A stretch of DNA of 11,028 nucleotides, from contig JAIVHD010000266.1 of assembly GCA_020201235.1 (NCBI GenBank), positions 1 through 11,028 on the forward strand. Direction: 5' to 3'. Below the pieces are notes generated by a model that did no database searches, was not told where the DNA came from, and saw only the letters and a program-made list of their open reading frames with translations. Origin of the DNA: Lysobacteraceae bacterium (GTDB taxonomy: Bacteria > Pseudomonadota > Gammaproteobacteria > Xanthomonadales > Wenzhouxiangellaceae). The position numbers were made by a program, and so were the translations under genes. How positions within the stretch are numbered: position 1 is the stretch's first letter; each line of letters begins with the position of its first letter. Of the stretch, positions 1-6,616 are shown in pieces.

Positions 1-273
1 TATGTCGTGGTTGTCAACGCCGACAAGGTCGCAGTGACCGGTCGCAAGATGACCGACAAGGTCTATTACCACCATACCGGGTATATCGGCAATCTCAAGT
101 CGGTGACGCTGGAGAAGCTGCTGGCCAAGCATCCGGACCGCGTCATACAGCAGTCGGTCAAGGGCATGATGCCCAAGAATCCTCTGGGCCGAGCCATGCT
201 CAAAAAGCTCAAGATCTATGCCGGCGCTGAGCATCCGCACGAGGCGCAGCAGCCTCGCGCACTGGATTTGTGA
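1..273 (+). CDS. rplM: 50S ribosomal protein L13, C-terminal part (5' end outside window)
   Basis: The frame is open from base 1 and ends with TGA at 271-273, giving about 90 residues. The stretch [13 protein letters not shown], then [14 protein letters not shown], the [18 protein letters not shown] segment and the [10 protein letters not shown] tail are the conserved C-terminal two thirds of bacterial L13. L13 is an early-assembling protein of the large ribosomal subunit. The N-terminal third and the start codon lie before the window, so the GTG at 7 is an internal valine codon, not a start. The gene is followed after 60 bp by rpsI, the usual rplM-rpsI pair, probably one transcript. Nothing in the visible part is unusual. 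Confidence 0.97.
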   Translation, partial: YVVVVNADKVAVTGRKMTDKVYYHHTGYIGNLKSVTLEKLLAKHPDRVIQQSVKGMMPKNPLGRAMLKKLKIYAGAEHPHEAQQPRALDL

Positions 274-333
274 ATACCAGCAAGCGCTTGACTGACCGTC
301 AGGCCGACAGGACTTCGAACGGGAATTTAGATC

Positions 334-726
334 ATGGCAACTGAACAATACTACGGCACGGGTCGACGCAAGACATCGACGGCGCGTGTCTTTCTGCGCC
401 GCGGAACCGGCCAGATCATCGTCAACAAGAAACCGCTGGAAGAATTCTTCGGCCGCGAGACCGCGCGCATGATCGCCCGGCAGCCGCTGGAACTGGTCGA
501 ACTTTCCGACAAGTTTGACATCCATGCAACGGTTTCCGGCGGCGGCACCACCGGACAGGCCGGCGCGCTGCGACTGGGTCTGGCCCGAGCCCTGACCGAA
601 TATGATGAAAATCTGCGGCCGAGCCTGCGTCAGGCCGGGTTCATGACCCGCGACGCTCGCGCGGTCGAGCGCAAGAAAATCGGTTTGCACAAAGCACGAA
701 AGGCAACCCAATACTCCAAGCGCTAA
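334..726 (+). CDS. rpsI: 30S ribosomal protein S9
   Basis: This 130-residue protein has the normal length of bacterial S9. It starts [19 protein letters not shown], has the central [20 protein letters not shown] segment, and ends with the basic tail [17 protein letters not shown], whose last residues reach the P-site tRNA in ribosomes. The ATG at 334 is preceded by GGGA at 321-324, about 9 nt away, an acceptable ribosome binding site. It lies 60 bp after rplM, and no promoter or terminator stands out between them, so co-transcription is likely. After the stop there is a long stem-loop (742-794), then the tRNA-Gln gene. Confidence 0.98.
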   Translation: MATEQYYGTGRRKTSTARVFLRRGTGQIIVNKKPLEEFFGRETARMIARQPLELVELSDKFDIHATVSGGGTTGQAGALRLGLARALTEYDENLRPSLRQAGFMTRDARAVERKKIGLHKARKATQYSKR

Positions 727-741
727 TTCGCAGCTTACGCT

Positions 742-794
742 GTCGGACCGGTTCGAAATACCGGTGCACGGAATTCCTGCACCGGTCTTCCGAC
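742..794 (+). other. Stem-loop after rpsI, possible transcript end or stabiliser
   Basis: Sixteen bases after the rpsI stop, GTCGGA (742-747) can pair with TCCGAC (789-794). Inside, ACCGGTGCA (760-768) pairs perfectly with TGCACCGGT (778-786), and the inner GGAA/TTCC continues the stem past a single bulged C at 769. No T-run follows, so it is not a standard intrinsic terminator. It could protect the 3' end of the rplM-rpsI mRNA or mark a Rho-dependent end. The pairing is seen directly; the role is inferred. Confidence 0.45.
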
Positions 795-894
795 CCCGAA
801 TCGAAGGCAGCCGGCGATTGGACCTGGCCATTTCGGCTTCAGTGAATGGACCGGAAGGGATCAAGTCCCCAATATCGCCACACGCACGATCTTC

Positions 895-968
895 TGGGGG
901 ATCGTCTAGCGGTAGGACTACGGACTCTGACTCCGTCAGCGGGGGTTCGAATCCCTCTCCCCCAGCCA
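895..968 (+). tRNA. tRNA-Gln (anticodon CUG)
   Basis: A 74-nt cloverleaf can be drawn by hand. The acceptor stem is TGGGGGA (895-901) with TCCCCCA (958-964). The D stem is GTC/GAC (904-906/916-918), enclosing TAGCGGTAG. The anticodon stem is ACGGA/TCCGT (920-924/932-936) with loop CTCTGAC, so the anticodon CTG is at 927-929. The T stem is GGGGG/CCCTC (941-945/953-957) with one G-T pair and loop TTCGAAT. G965 is the discriminator, and CCA is encoded at 966-968. U1-A72, the weak first pair, and the G discriminator fit glutamine tRNAs. The anticodon reads CAG. No convincing -35/-10 pair was found upstream. The 3' half is mirrored and partly duplicated downstream (see repeats). Confidence 0.97.
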
Positions 969-1017
969 ATCGAAGAGCCCGGCGAATGCCGGGCTTTTTT
1001 ATGGGCTGGGGGAGAGG
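950..1017 (+). repeat. 68-bp direct repeat, copy 1 (tRNA 3' end, terminator, mirrored arm)
   Basis: This block runs from the T-loop AA of the tRNA through the terminator to the mirrored arm ending GGGGGAGAGG. It is identical base for base to 1129-1196. Within the block the outer 14 bp (954-967 and 1004-1017) are inverted repeats of each other. Confidence 0.93.
976..1000 (+). terminator. Intrinsic terminator of tRNA-Gln
   Basis: AGCCCGGC (976-983) and GCCGGGCT (988-995) form a perfect 8-bp stem with loop GAAT, and the T-run extends to 1000. It lies 8 nt after the tRNA CCA end, so it should end the tRNA precursor. Its loop is the exact centre of the larger 939-1032 quasi-palindrome. Confidence 0.92.
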
Positions 1018-1044
1018 GGTTCGAACCCCCGCAAATCAAAAATT

Positions 1045-1122
1045 GGTTCTAACCGAGGCGAAGCCGAGTTCGATGCAGCGGCCGAAGGCCGTCCAGCCCG
1101 AAGGGCAAGCGGCACCAGCCGC
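1045..1122. other. Chain of five very short hairpins between the two 68-bp repeats
   Basis: Five small stem-loops follow each other: GGTT/AACC (1045-1054), GGC/GCC with GAA loop (1057-1065), CGGCC/GGCCG with GAA loop (1079-1091), GCCC/GGGC with GAA loop (1096-1106), and GCGGC/GCCGC with ACCA loop (1109-1122). Three share the same GAA triloop. No coding sense is evident: the reading frames here are repeat-derived. It could be a decayed structured RNA or repeat family; I do not recognise it. Confidence 0.5.
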
Positions 1123-1128
1123 GCCGTC

Positions 1129-1196
1129 AATCCCTCTCCCCCAGCCAATCGAAGAGCCCGGCGAATGCCGGGCTTTTTTATGGGCTGGGGGAGAGG
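1129..1196 (+). repeat. 68-bp direct repeat, copy 2 (tRNA-Gln 3' remnant plus terminator)
   Basis: This is an exact second copy of 950-1017, offset by 179 bp, with 111 bp between the copies. It carries only the last 19 bases of the tRNA, including CCA, so it is a tRNA fragment and cannot fold into a tRNA. Flanking bases on both sides differ from copy 1, so the boundaries are sharp. It could be a remnant of a tandem tRNA duplication or of recombination at the tRNA 3' end. Confidence 0.93.
1155..1179 (+). terminator. Second copy of the tRNA terminator hairpin
   Basis: The 8-bp AGCCCGGC/GCCGGGCT stem with GAAT loop and T-run is repeated exactly inside copy 2. It could act as a back-up terminator before the zwf region. 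With no complete gene directly in front of it, its need is unclear. Confidence 0.75.
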
Positions 1197-1213
1197 ATGA
1201 ATCGTTAGCGCAA

Positions 1214-1229
1214 ACCCCAATATTGGGGT
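1214..1229. promoter_or_regulatory. Perfect 16-bp palindrome, candidate protein-binding site
   Basis: ACCCCAATATTGGGGT is a perfect palindrome with no spacer, lying between the second tRNA-repeat copy and the 1293-1471 element, about 370 bp before zwf. Its compact symmetry suits a dimeric regulator. It does not resemble the HexR consensus (TGTAATTAAATTACA type) known for zwf in other gammaproteobacteria. Which gene it would serve is unknown. Confidence 0.35.
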
Positions 1230-1292
1230 AAACCGGCCACACGAGCGACTTTGGGCCATCACCGAACTGCACATAAATCCCGGTCGTTTCAG

Positions 1293-1471
1293 CCCGCCTT
1301 ATTCACCACCCCTGCGTTGCGAGGTGCCGCCAGGTGCGGTGGCTGGGGCGTTCCACGACGATACGCACCGGAAGCGTACTCGCCTGTCCGCTGAGGATGC
1401 GTGACCGAGCGAAACGCCGCAGACGCGGGGCTTGGCGGTGCCACAATAGGTCGGGTGGTGAATAAGGCGGG
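1293..1471. repeat. 179-bp element with perfect 19-bp terminal inverted repeats (MITE/REP-like)
   Basis: CCCGCCTTATTCACCACCC at 1293-1311 is repeated in perfect reverse complement at 1453-1471. Further in, GTGCCGCCA near 1324 loosely mirrors TGGCGGTGCC near 1434, and GGCGTTCC near 1348 mirrors GAAACGCC near 1411, so the whole element is an imperfect palindrome. No open frame in it looks like a real protein. Size and terminal repeats fit a small non-autonomous element or a paired REP-type repeat. I see no clear target-site duplication. Copies elsewhere in the genome would be expected. Confidence 0.55.
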
Positions 1472-1600
1472 TTCACCAGCTTCCGGTACCGGGATCAATC
1501 GGCTCGAATCTAGACCATCGAATCTGGCACCATATGGCCAACGCGGCGCCGACCGGCGACAGACCCGGATCAGCCAGCCCCCTGGATACAAGGACTCGAA
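1472..1600 (+). other. zwf upstream region with short repeats, no clear promoter
   Basis: This leader holds the 10-bp palindrome CCGGTACCGG (1483-1492) and two copies of TCGAATCT spaced 14 bp apart (1504-1511 and 1518-1525). AAGGA at 1590-1594 is the likely zwf ribosome binding site. I find no strong -35/-10 pair. The repeats could be regulator sites, but nothing identifies the regulator. Confidence 0.35.
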
Positions 1601-3082
1601 TTGGACTCATTGATGAATGCCCGACCCGCGACACTTCTGGTAATTTTCGGCGCCACTGGCGACCTGGCACAACGCATGCTGCTGCCTTCGCTGCTCGGTC
1701 TCGAGCGCGACGGCCTGCTACCGGACCGGCTCGCCATTCTTGGTGCGGCGCGCACCGAGCTGACGCGCCATGAATTCCGCAGCCAGGCACACGAACTACT
1801 GGTCCAGCAGCTCGACGACGACCGCGAAGACTGGACTGAAGCTATGGACCGGCTGCTGTCTCGCATCGATTACCTGCCCGTCGATCTGTCATCGGAAGCC
1901 TCGCTGGACACGTTCACGGCCGATGTCGACCAGCGCCGCGGCGACGGTGATGTACTGTTCCATCTGTCAACCGCTCCCAGCTGGTACCCGGCGATCTGCA
2001 GCGGCTTGGCTCGCGCCGGCCTGAACGGCGAAAACGCGCGGGTCATGATGGAGAAACCGATTGGTCACGATCTGCTCAGTTCGATGGAAATCAACGACTG
2101 CATCGGACAGTCCTTCGCCGAACAGCAAATCTACAGGGTTGACCACTACCTCGGAAAGGAGGGTGTTCAGAACCTGCTCGCGCTGCGATTCAGTAATGCT
2201 CTTTTCGAGCCGTTGTGGAATTCTCAGCATATCGAGCAGGTCCAGATCACCGTGGCCGAAACCGTCGGGCTCGAGGACCGTGCCGGCTACTACGACGAAT
2301 ACGGCGCCATGCGGGACATGGTCCAGAACCATGTCCTTCAGCTTCTGTGCCTGACGGCCATGGAACCGCCGGCGCGATTCGATCCGACCGCCGTGCGCAA
2401 CGAAAAGCTCAAGGTCCTGAGATCGCTGCGACCCATCGACGGCAGGGAATCGGAAAGCTGCAGCGCGTCCGGCCAGTACAGCGCCGGCGCGATCGACGGC
2501 GAGGCAGTACCCGGCTACCTCGATGAACTTGGCCGCGACAGCGATACCGAGACCTTTGTCGCGCTGCGGGCCCACATCGACAACTGGCGCTGGTCCGGCG
2601 TGCCATTCTATCTGCGCACCGGCAAGCGGCTACCGAAGCGCCTGACCGAAATCTACATCCGCTTCCGCCCCGTGCCGCACTCGATCTTTCAACACGACCG
2701 GTCCAGCATCAAGCCAAACGCGCTGATCATCCGGCTGCAACCCGAGGAGCACATCTCGCTGTGCCTCATGAACAAGAAACCGGGGCTTGATCGCGACGGG
2801 GTGCAACTTTCGCAGGTCGCGCTCGATCTCGACCGGCATAACGCATTCGACGGCGTGCGACGGCGGATGGCCTACGAGCGTCTGTATCTCGACGCGATCG
2901 ACGGCAACGGAACGCTGTTCGTGCGGCGCGACGAAGTCGAGGCCGCCTGGCAATGGGTGGACACGATCTTCGAAGGCTGGAAGGCCAACGATGTCACGCC
3001 GCGCAAGTACCCTGCCGGCACCTGGGGACCGTCCAGCGCCGTGGTGCTGAGCGAACGTCACGGCCACAGCTGGCGCGAATAG
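1601..3082 (+). CDS. zwf: Glucose-6-phosphate 1-dehydrogenase
   Basis: This cytosolic enzyme oxidises glucose-6-phosphate to 6-phosphogluconolactone with NAD(P)+, the entry to the ED and oxidative pentose phosphate routes. From the TTG at 1601 it has 493 residues, normal for the family. The N-terminal Rossmann motif GATGDLAQR is at 17-25, EKPIG at 151-155, the substrate-binding signature RVDHYLGKE at 179-187, and the catalytic histidine is expected at H244 in VQNH, by analogy with Leuconostoc G6PD. The C-terminal part keeps NWRWSGVPFYLRTGKRLPK and AGTWGP. The TTG start lies 6 nt after AAGGA. The ATG at 1613 (489 residues) is the alternative but has no good ribosome binding site. pgl follows after 15 bp. 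Cofactor preference cannot be read by eye. Confidence 0.96.
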   Translation: MDSLMNARPATLLVIFGATGDLAQRMLLPSLLGLERDGLLPDRLAILGAARTELTRHEFRSQAHELLVQQLDDDREDWTEAMDRLLSRIDYLPVDLSSEASLDTFTADVDQRRGDGDVLFHLSTAPSWYPAICSGLARAGLNGENARVMMEKPIGHDLLSSMEINDCIGQSFAEQQIYRVDHYLGKEGVQNLLALRFSNALFEPLWNSQHIEQVQITVAETVGLEDRAGYYDEYGAMRDMVQNHVLQLLCLTAMEPPARFDPTAVRNEKLKVLRSLRPIDGRESESCSASGQYSAGAIDGEAVPGYLDELGRDSDTETFVALRAHIDNWRWSGVPFYLRTGKRLPKRLTEIYIRFRPVPHSIFQHDRSSIKPNALIIRLQPEEHISLCLMNKKPGLDRDGVQLSQVALDLDRHNAFDGVRRRMAYERLYLDAIDGNGTLFVRRDEVEAAWQWVDTIFEGWKANDVTPRKYPAGTWGPSSAVVLSERHGHSWRE

Positions 3083-3097
3083 CGCGGAGGCACCCCG

Positions 3098-3793
3098 ATG
3101 CAAACTATCGAACATCCGGACTTTGAAAGCCTCGCCGGCACGATCGCCCAAATGCTTTTGCTAACCTGTGCCGAAGCTATGGAGAAGAGGCGAACCGCCG
3201 TGCTGGCGCTGGCCGGCGGCTCGACGCCGATACCCATCTATCGCCGCTTTGCCGAGCGTGAACTGGACTGGTCGCAAATCATACTGCTACCCGGCGACGA
3301 CCGCTGGGTTGCGCACGACCACGACGCTTGCAACCTCCGGGTTATGCGCGAAGCATTTTCCGGCACGACCGCGAACTTTCGCGCCCTGACCCCCGAGCGG
3401 CCGAGTCAAGACCCCGATCTCACCGTTGCACAGGCAACGCTGGCAGAGTTGCAGGAACCCTTCGATGCCTGCGTGCTCGGAATGGGCACCGACGGACATT
3501 TCGCATCGCTGTTTCCCGGTGCCGCAGGCGTAGATGAGGCGCTCAACCCGGATTATCGGGCCTCGGCGGTCATCATTCGTCCGTCGCCGATGCCGGCGGA
3601 TGCACCGTTTGTGCGAATTTCGCTTACGCTGTCACGAATATCGACCAGTCGACGCCTGTTTTTGCTGATACGCGGCGACGAAAAACGCGATCTGCTGCAA
3701 CGCGCGATGAACTGCCCCGACCGGCAGCAGTACCCGGTTTCGGCGCTTCTGCAACACGCCGGCGCAGCACTTGAAATCCACTGGAGCCCCTGA
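3098..3793 (+). CDS. pgl: 6-phosphogluconolactonase (DevB/Pgl type)
   Basis: It hydrolyses 6-phosphogluconolactone, the Zwf product, to 6-phosphogluconate. The 231-residue protein has the expected length and motifs of the SOL/DevB family: ALAGGSTP around 38-44, GDDRWV at 66-71, and [14 protein letters not shown] at 128-141 carrying the catalytic histidine region. The ATG at 3098 sits 7 nt after a strong GGAGG (3086-3090). It lies 15 bp behind zwf. Its TGA (3791-3793) shares one base with the ATG of the next gene (TGATG), a classic sign of translational coupling. It is unrelated to the YbhE beta-propeller lactonases, judged by these motifs. Confidence 0.95.
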   Translation: MQTIEHPDFESLAGTIAQMLLLTCAEAMEKRRTAVLALAGGSTPIPIYRRFAERELDWSQIILLPGDDRWVAHDHDACNLRVMREAFSGTTANFRALTPERPSQDPDLTVAQATLAELQEPFDACVLGMGTDGHFASLFPGAAGVDEALNPDYRASAVIIRPSPMPADAPFVRISLTLSRISTSRRLFLLIRGDEKRDLLQRAMNCPDRQQYPVSALLQHAGAALEIHWSP

Positions 3794-6366
3794 TGCATCC
3801 GACCATCGAACAAGTGACGGACCGAATCCGCAAGAACTCGGCTGTCTCACGACAGGACTACCTCGAGCGCATCGGCCGCGCCGGCGACGCGGGTCTTGCC
3901 CGCAGCCGGATCAGCTGCGGCAACCTGGCCCATGCATTTGCCGCCTCCGGCGAAGACAAACCGACACTGATGGCGCTCAGACAACCCAACCTGGGCATTG
4001 TGACTGCCTACAACGACATGCTCTCGGCGCACCAGCCGCTGGAACGTTTCCCGGCACTGATCAAGCTGGCCGCCCGCAGCAAGGGTTGCACCGCGCAAGT
4101 TGCCGGCGGCGTACCGGCCATGTGCGACGGCGTCACCCAGGGCCAGCCCGGCATGGAGCTATCGCTGTTCTCGCGCGACGTAATTGCACAGGCCACGGCG
4201 GTTTCGCTGTCGCACAATACGTTCGACGCCGCGCTGATGCTGGGCGTGTGCGACAAAATCGTGCCTGGATTGCTGATCGGCGCACTCGCATTCGGCCACC
4301 TGCCGGTCGTACTGGTGCCGGCCGGACCAATGCCCTCGGGCCTGCCCAACCAGGAAAAAGCGCGCGTGAGAAAAGCTCATGCCGAGGGCAAGGCGACCCA
4401 GCAGGAACTGCTGGAAGCCGAATCGCAGTCCTACCACGCGCCCGGGACATGCACTTTTTACGGCACGGCCAACTCCAACCAGATGATGATGGAAGTGATG
4501 GGCCTGCATCTGCCCGGTGCCGCGTTCATCAACCCGAACACGCCGCTGCGCGAACAGCTGACGCTGGCCGCGGCCGAACGCGCCTGCGACATCACCGCAC
4601 GCGGCGACTTCTATACGCCGATCGGCCGCACGGTCGACGAAAAGGCCATTGTCAATGCGATGGTCGGGCTGTCGGCAACCGGCGGGTCCACCAACCACGC
4701 CATCCACCTGGTTGCGATCGCGCGTGCGGCCGGGCTGATCATCGACTGGAACGACCTCGACGAAATCTCGCGCGCCACGCCTCTGCTGGCCCATCTTTAC
4801 CCCAACGGCCAGGCCGATGTCAACCACTTTCACGCAGCCGGCGGCATGGGCTTTGTCATCCGTGAACTGCTCGAGGCCGGGATGATGCATCCCGACATCC
4901 GAACCGTGCACGGCGGCGACCTGCATGCCCAGGCCCAGGAACCTTTTCTCGACGGCAGCCGGCTAAGCTGGAAAGCGCCGCCGAAACAATCCAGGGACGA
5001 CGATATCCTGCGCGGTGCGGATGCGCCATTCTCGTCCGAAGGCGGCATCCGGCTGCTCAAGGGCAACCTCGGGCGCGCCATCATCAAGATTTCCGCGGTC
5101 GCGCCCGAGCACCGTCGGGTCGAGGCGCCGGCGCGGGTCTTCGATTCGCAGGACGAGCTGCTGGATGCATTTCGCGACGGCAGCCTGGACGGGGATTTCG
5201 TGGCCGTCGTGCGCGGCCAGGGCCCACGCGCCAACGGCATGCCCGAACTGCACAAGCTCACGCCCACGCTGCAGGTCCTGCAGGACCGCGGGCAGCATGT
5301 CGCAATACTCACCGATGGGCGCATGTCGGGGGCCTCGGGATCGGTTCCCGCAGCAATTCATGTCGTGCCCGAGGCCGTCGCGGACGGCGTGGTGCTGGTC
5401 GCTGATATCGGCGGCACCAACGCGCGCTTTGCGCTGGCCGATCTGGACGGTACCACCAGGCCCCGGCTGCACGACGAACGGAAACTCTCCGCCGACCGCT
5501 TCGCCAGCCTGCAGCATGCCGCGCGTCATTACCTGGCGCAGATCGAAGACCGACCGCCGGTGCGCCGCGCGGCCATCGCCGTGGCATCTCCGGTGACCGC
5601 CGACGAAATTCGTCTGACCAACCGGGCATGGTCGTTCAGCCGTTCGGAACTCGAGTCCGAACTGGGGCTTGAGGAGTTGCTGGTGCTCAACGACTTCGGC
5701 GCCGCGGCACGCTCGATTCCGGCGCTGCGTGACGATGAGAAGACGATCATTCATCGGGGTGAGCACAACCGGCCTCTGGCTCCGATCAGCGTGATAGGCC
5801 CCGGCACAGGCATGGGGGTCGCACTGATTACCGAATTCGACGTGCACGCCTGGCACGTCATCGAAACCGAGGGCGGCCACGTCAGCTTCGCACCGCAGGG
5901 CAGCGAGGAAAGAGACCTGCACGAATGGCTGATGGCGCGCCACGGCCGCGTTTCAGTCGAGCGCGTATTGTCAGGCGACGGGCTGTCGCGTATCCACGCC
6001 GCGCTGGGGGGCAGACCGCCGTCCAAGCGCGAAACCCCGACAGCGTCGTTCATGTCTCCTGCCGACATCGTTCGGCTGGCGCTGGCCGGAGACGACGTTC
6101 TGGCCCGCCGGTCACTGGCCCGATTCTGCGCCATCCTCGGCAGTTTTGCCGGCGACTGCGCGCTGATTCACGGTGCGCGCACGGTCGCGGTCGCCGGCGG
6201 CATGGCGCCCAGATTCGCCAGTTTTCTGCGCGCCAGCGCGTTCGTCGAACGTTTTCTCGACAAGGGGCGTTTCGCCGCCTGGTTGGAACGGGTACGGGTG
6301 GCACTGGTCGCGCATCCCGAGCCCGGCCTGCTGGGCGCTGCGCTGGCGCTGAAGGACCGGGGGTGA
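3793..6366 (+). CDS. Fused 6-phosphogluconate dehydratase (C-terminally shortened) and glucokinase
   Basis: One uninterrupted frame of 857 codons. Residues 1-532 are Edd of the IlvD/Edd family, which converts 6-phosphogluconate to KDPG using an Fe-S cluster. Visible are NDMLSAHQP at 74-82, [15 protein letters not shown] with C111, GVCDKIVPG with C153, [10 protein letters not shown] with C220, and [10 protein letters not shown] with S512. The three cysteines are the probable cluster ligands. Residues 533-857 are a full-length E. coli-type glucokinase (325 residues): [14 protein letters not shown] at 537-550, catalytic aspartate D634 in [16 protein letters not shown] at 669-675, EGGHVSFAP near 693-701, SVERVLSG at 721-728 and PGLLGAA near 844-850. 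The join is [11 protein letters not shown] directly followed by [11 protein letters not shown]. Edd proteins normally go on for about 70-75 residues past this point (recalled from E. coli Edd, about 603 aa), so the end of the C-terminal domain is missing. GTG codons at 5389 and 5392 could be old glk starts, but only a weak GGA precedes them. Start overlaps the pgl stop. Confidence 0.93.
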   Translation: MHPTIEQVTDRIRKNSAVSRQDYLERIGRAGDAGLARSRISCGNLAHAFAASGEDKPTLMALRQPNLGIVTAYNDMLSAHQPLERFPALIKLAARSKGCTAQVAGGVPAMCDGVTQGQPGMELSLFSRDVIAQATAVSLSHNTFDAALMLGVCDKIVPGLLIGALAFGHLPVVLVPAGPMPSGLPNQEKARVRKAHAEGKATQQELLEAESQSYHAPGTCTFYGTANSNQMMMEVMGLHLPGAAFINPNTPLREQLTLAAAERACDITARGDFYTPIGRTVDEKAIVNAMVGLSATGGSTNHAIHLVAIARAAGLIIDWNDLDEISRATPLLAHLYPNGQADVNHFHAAGGMGFVIRELLEAGMMHPDIRTVHGGDLHAQAQEPFLDGSRLSWKAPPKQSRDDDILRGADAPFSSEGGIRLLKGNLGRAIIKISAVAPEHRRVEAPARVFDSQDELLDAFRDGSLDGDFVAVVRGQGPRANGMPELHKLTPTLQVLQDRGQHVAILTDGRMSGASGSVPAAIHVVPEAVADGVVLVADIGGTNARFALADLDGTTRPRLHDERKLSADRFASLQHAARHYLAQIEDRPPVRRAAIAVASPVTADEIRLTNRAWSFSRSELESELGLEELLVLNDFGAAARSIPALRDDEKTIIHRGEHNRPLAPISVIGPGTGMGVALITEFDVHAWHVIETEGGHVSFAPQGSEERDLHEWLMARHGRVSVERVLSGDGLSRIHAALGGRPPSKRETPTASFMSPADIVRLALAGDDVLARRSLARFCAILGSFAGDCALIHGARTVAVAGGMAPRFASFLRASAFVERFLDKGRFAAWLERVRVALVAHPEPGLLGAALALKDRG

Positions 6367-6457
6367 CGGAAGTCGGAAGTCGGAAAAGACGGTTTCCGGT
6401 TTCGGTTTTCCGGAAAGGCAAAATCGGCAATCGGTAATCGGAGGGTCTCGGTTTTTT
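6367..6457. repeat. Left half of intergenic heptamer region (inverted, degenerate units)
   Basis: Directly after the glk stop come two GGAAGTC units, then TTTCCGG/CCGGAAA as an inverted pair, then three 7-nt units ending in AATCGGN (near 6422-6441), and six T's at 6452-6457. Read on the minus strand these units have the pattern CCGACTT or CCGATTN, the same family as the CCGACTA units to the right on the plus strand. No protein gene is seen. The T-run has no good stem before it, so I do not call a terminator. Confidence 0.6.
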
Positions 6458-6597
6458 CGACTACCGACTACCGACTACCGACTACCGACTACCGACTACC
6501 GACTACCGACTACCGACTACCGACTACTGACTACTGACTACTGACTACTGACTACTGACTACTGACTACTGACTACTGACCACTAACAACCAACAAC
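6458..6597 (+). repeat. Heptanucleotide tandem array (20 units) before eda
   Basis: Twenty consecutive 7-nt units occupy 140 bp: ten CGACTAC (6458-6527), seven TGACTAC (6528-6576), then TGACCAC, TAACAAC and CAACAAC. The units change in ordered blocks toward eda, as expected when copies spread by slippage from one end. The array ends 19 nt before the eda ATG and leaves that gene without a visible Shine-Dalgarno sequence. Heptamer arrays of this general type are known from intergenic regions of cyanobacteria and some proteobacteria. Copy number is likely to vary between strains. Confidence 0.95.
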
Positions 6598-6616
6598 CAT
6601 ACCCGGCCCAATACCG

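Larger units (their letters stand above)
939..1032. repeat. 94-bp quasi-palindrome: tRNA-Gln 3' half mirrored around its terminator
   Basis: Bases 939-967 (the T arm, 3' acceptor strand and CC of the tRNA) reappear in reverse complement at 1004-1032, matching at 28 of 29 positions by eye; the mismatch is at T952. The midpoint of the two arms is 985.5, which is also the midpoint of the terminator loop. The terminator stem is therefore nested in a much longer symmetrical structure, interrupted by an 8-nt weakly matched zone on each side. Such exact centring suggests inverted duplication by template switching at the terminator hairpin; this origin is inference. Confidence 0.9.

Noticed and set aside
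818..846. TTGGAC as a -35 box for the tRNA-Gln promoter
   Set aside because: No -10-like hexamer occurs at 16-18 bp distance, and the spacing to the tRNA is too long.
950..1196. Complete integrative element between tRNA attachment sites
   Set aside because: Only 111 bp lie between the repeat copies, and no integrase or other gene is present. At most it is a scar.
764..1274. Several open frames on both strands across the tRNA and repeat region (for example 764-1231 plus, 839-1039 minus, 999-1274 minus)
   Set aside because: They are translations of the tRNA, its terminator and the mirrored repeats, with serine/proline/glycine-rich low-complexity sequence. Such frames are common false genes at tRNA loci.
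1289..1591. 100-codon minus-strand frame over the inverted-repeat element
   Set aside because: It is arginine/proline/alanine-rich with no recognisable domain and spans a palindromic repeat. It has no ribosome binding site and looks like a GC-rich chance frame.
5389..6366. Glucokinase as a separate gene starting at GTG 5389 or 5392
   Set aside because: There is no stop after the Edd part, and only a weak GGA stands before these codons. I kept one fused gene, but internal initiation cannot be excluded.
6452..6457. T-run after the glk stop as an intrinsic terminator
   Set aside because: The preceding bases do not form a GC-rich stem next to the T's; the run is part of the heptamer repeat region.
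6367..6597. CRISPR array in the repeat region before eda
   Set aside because: The units are 7 nt with no spacers, so this is a short tandem repeat, not a CRISPR array.
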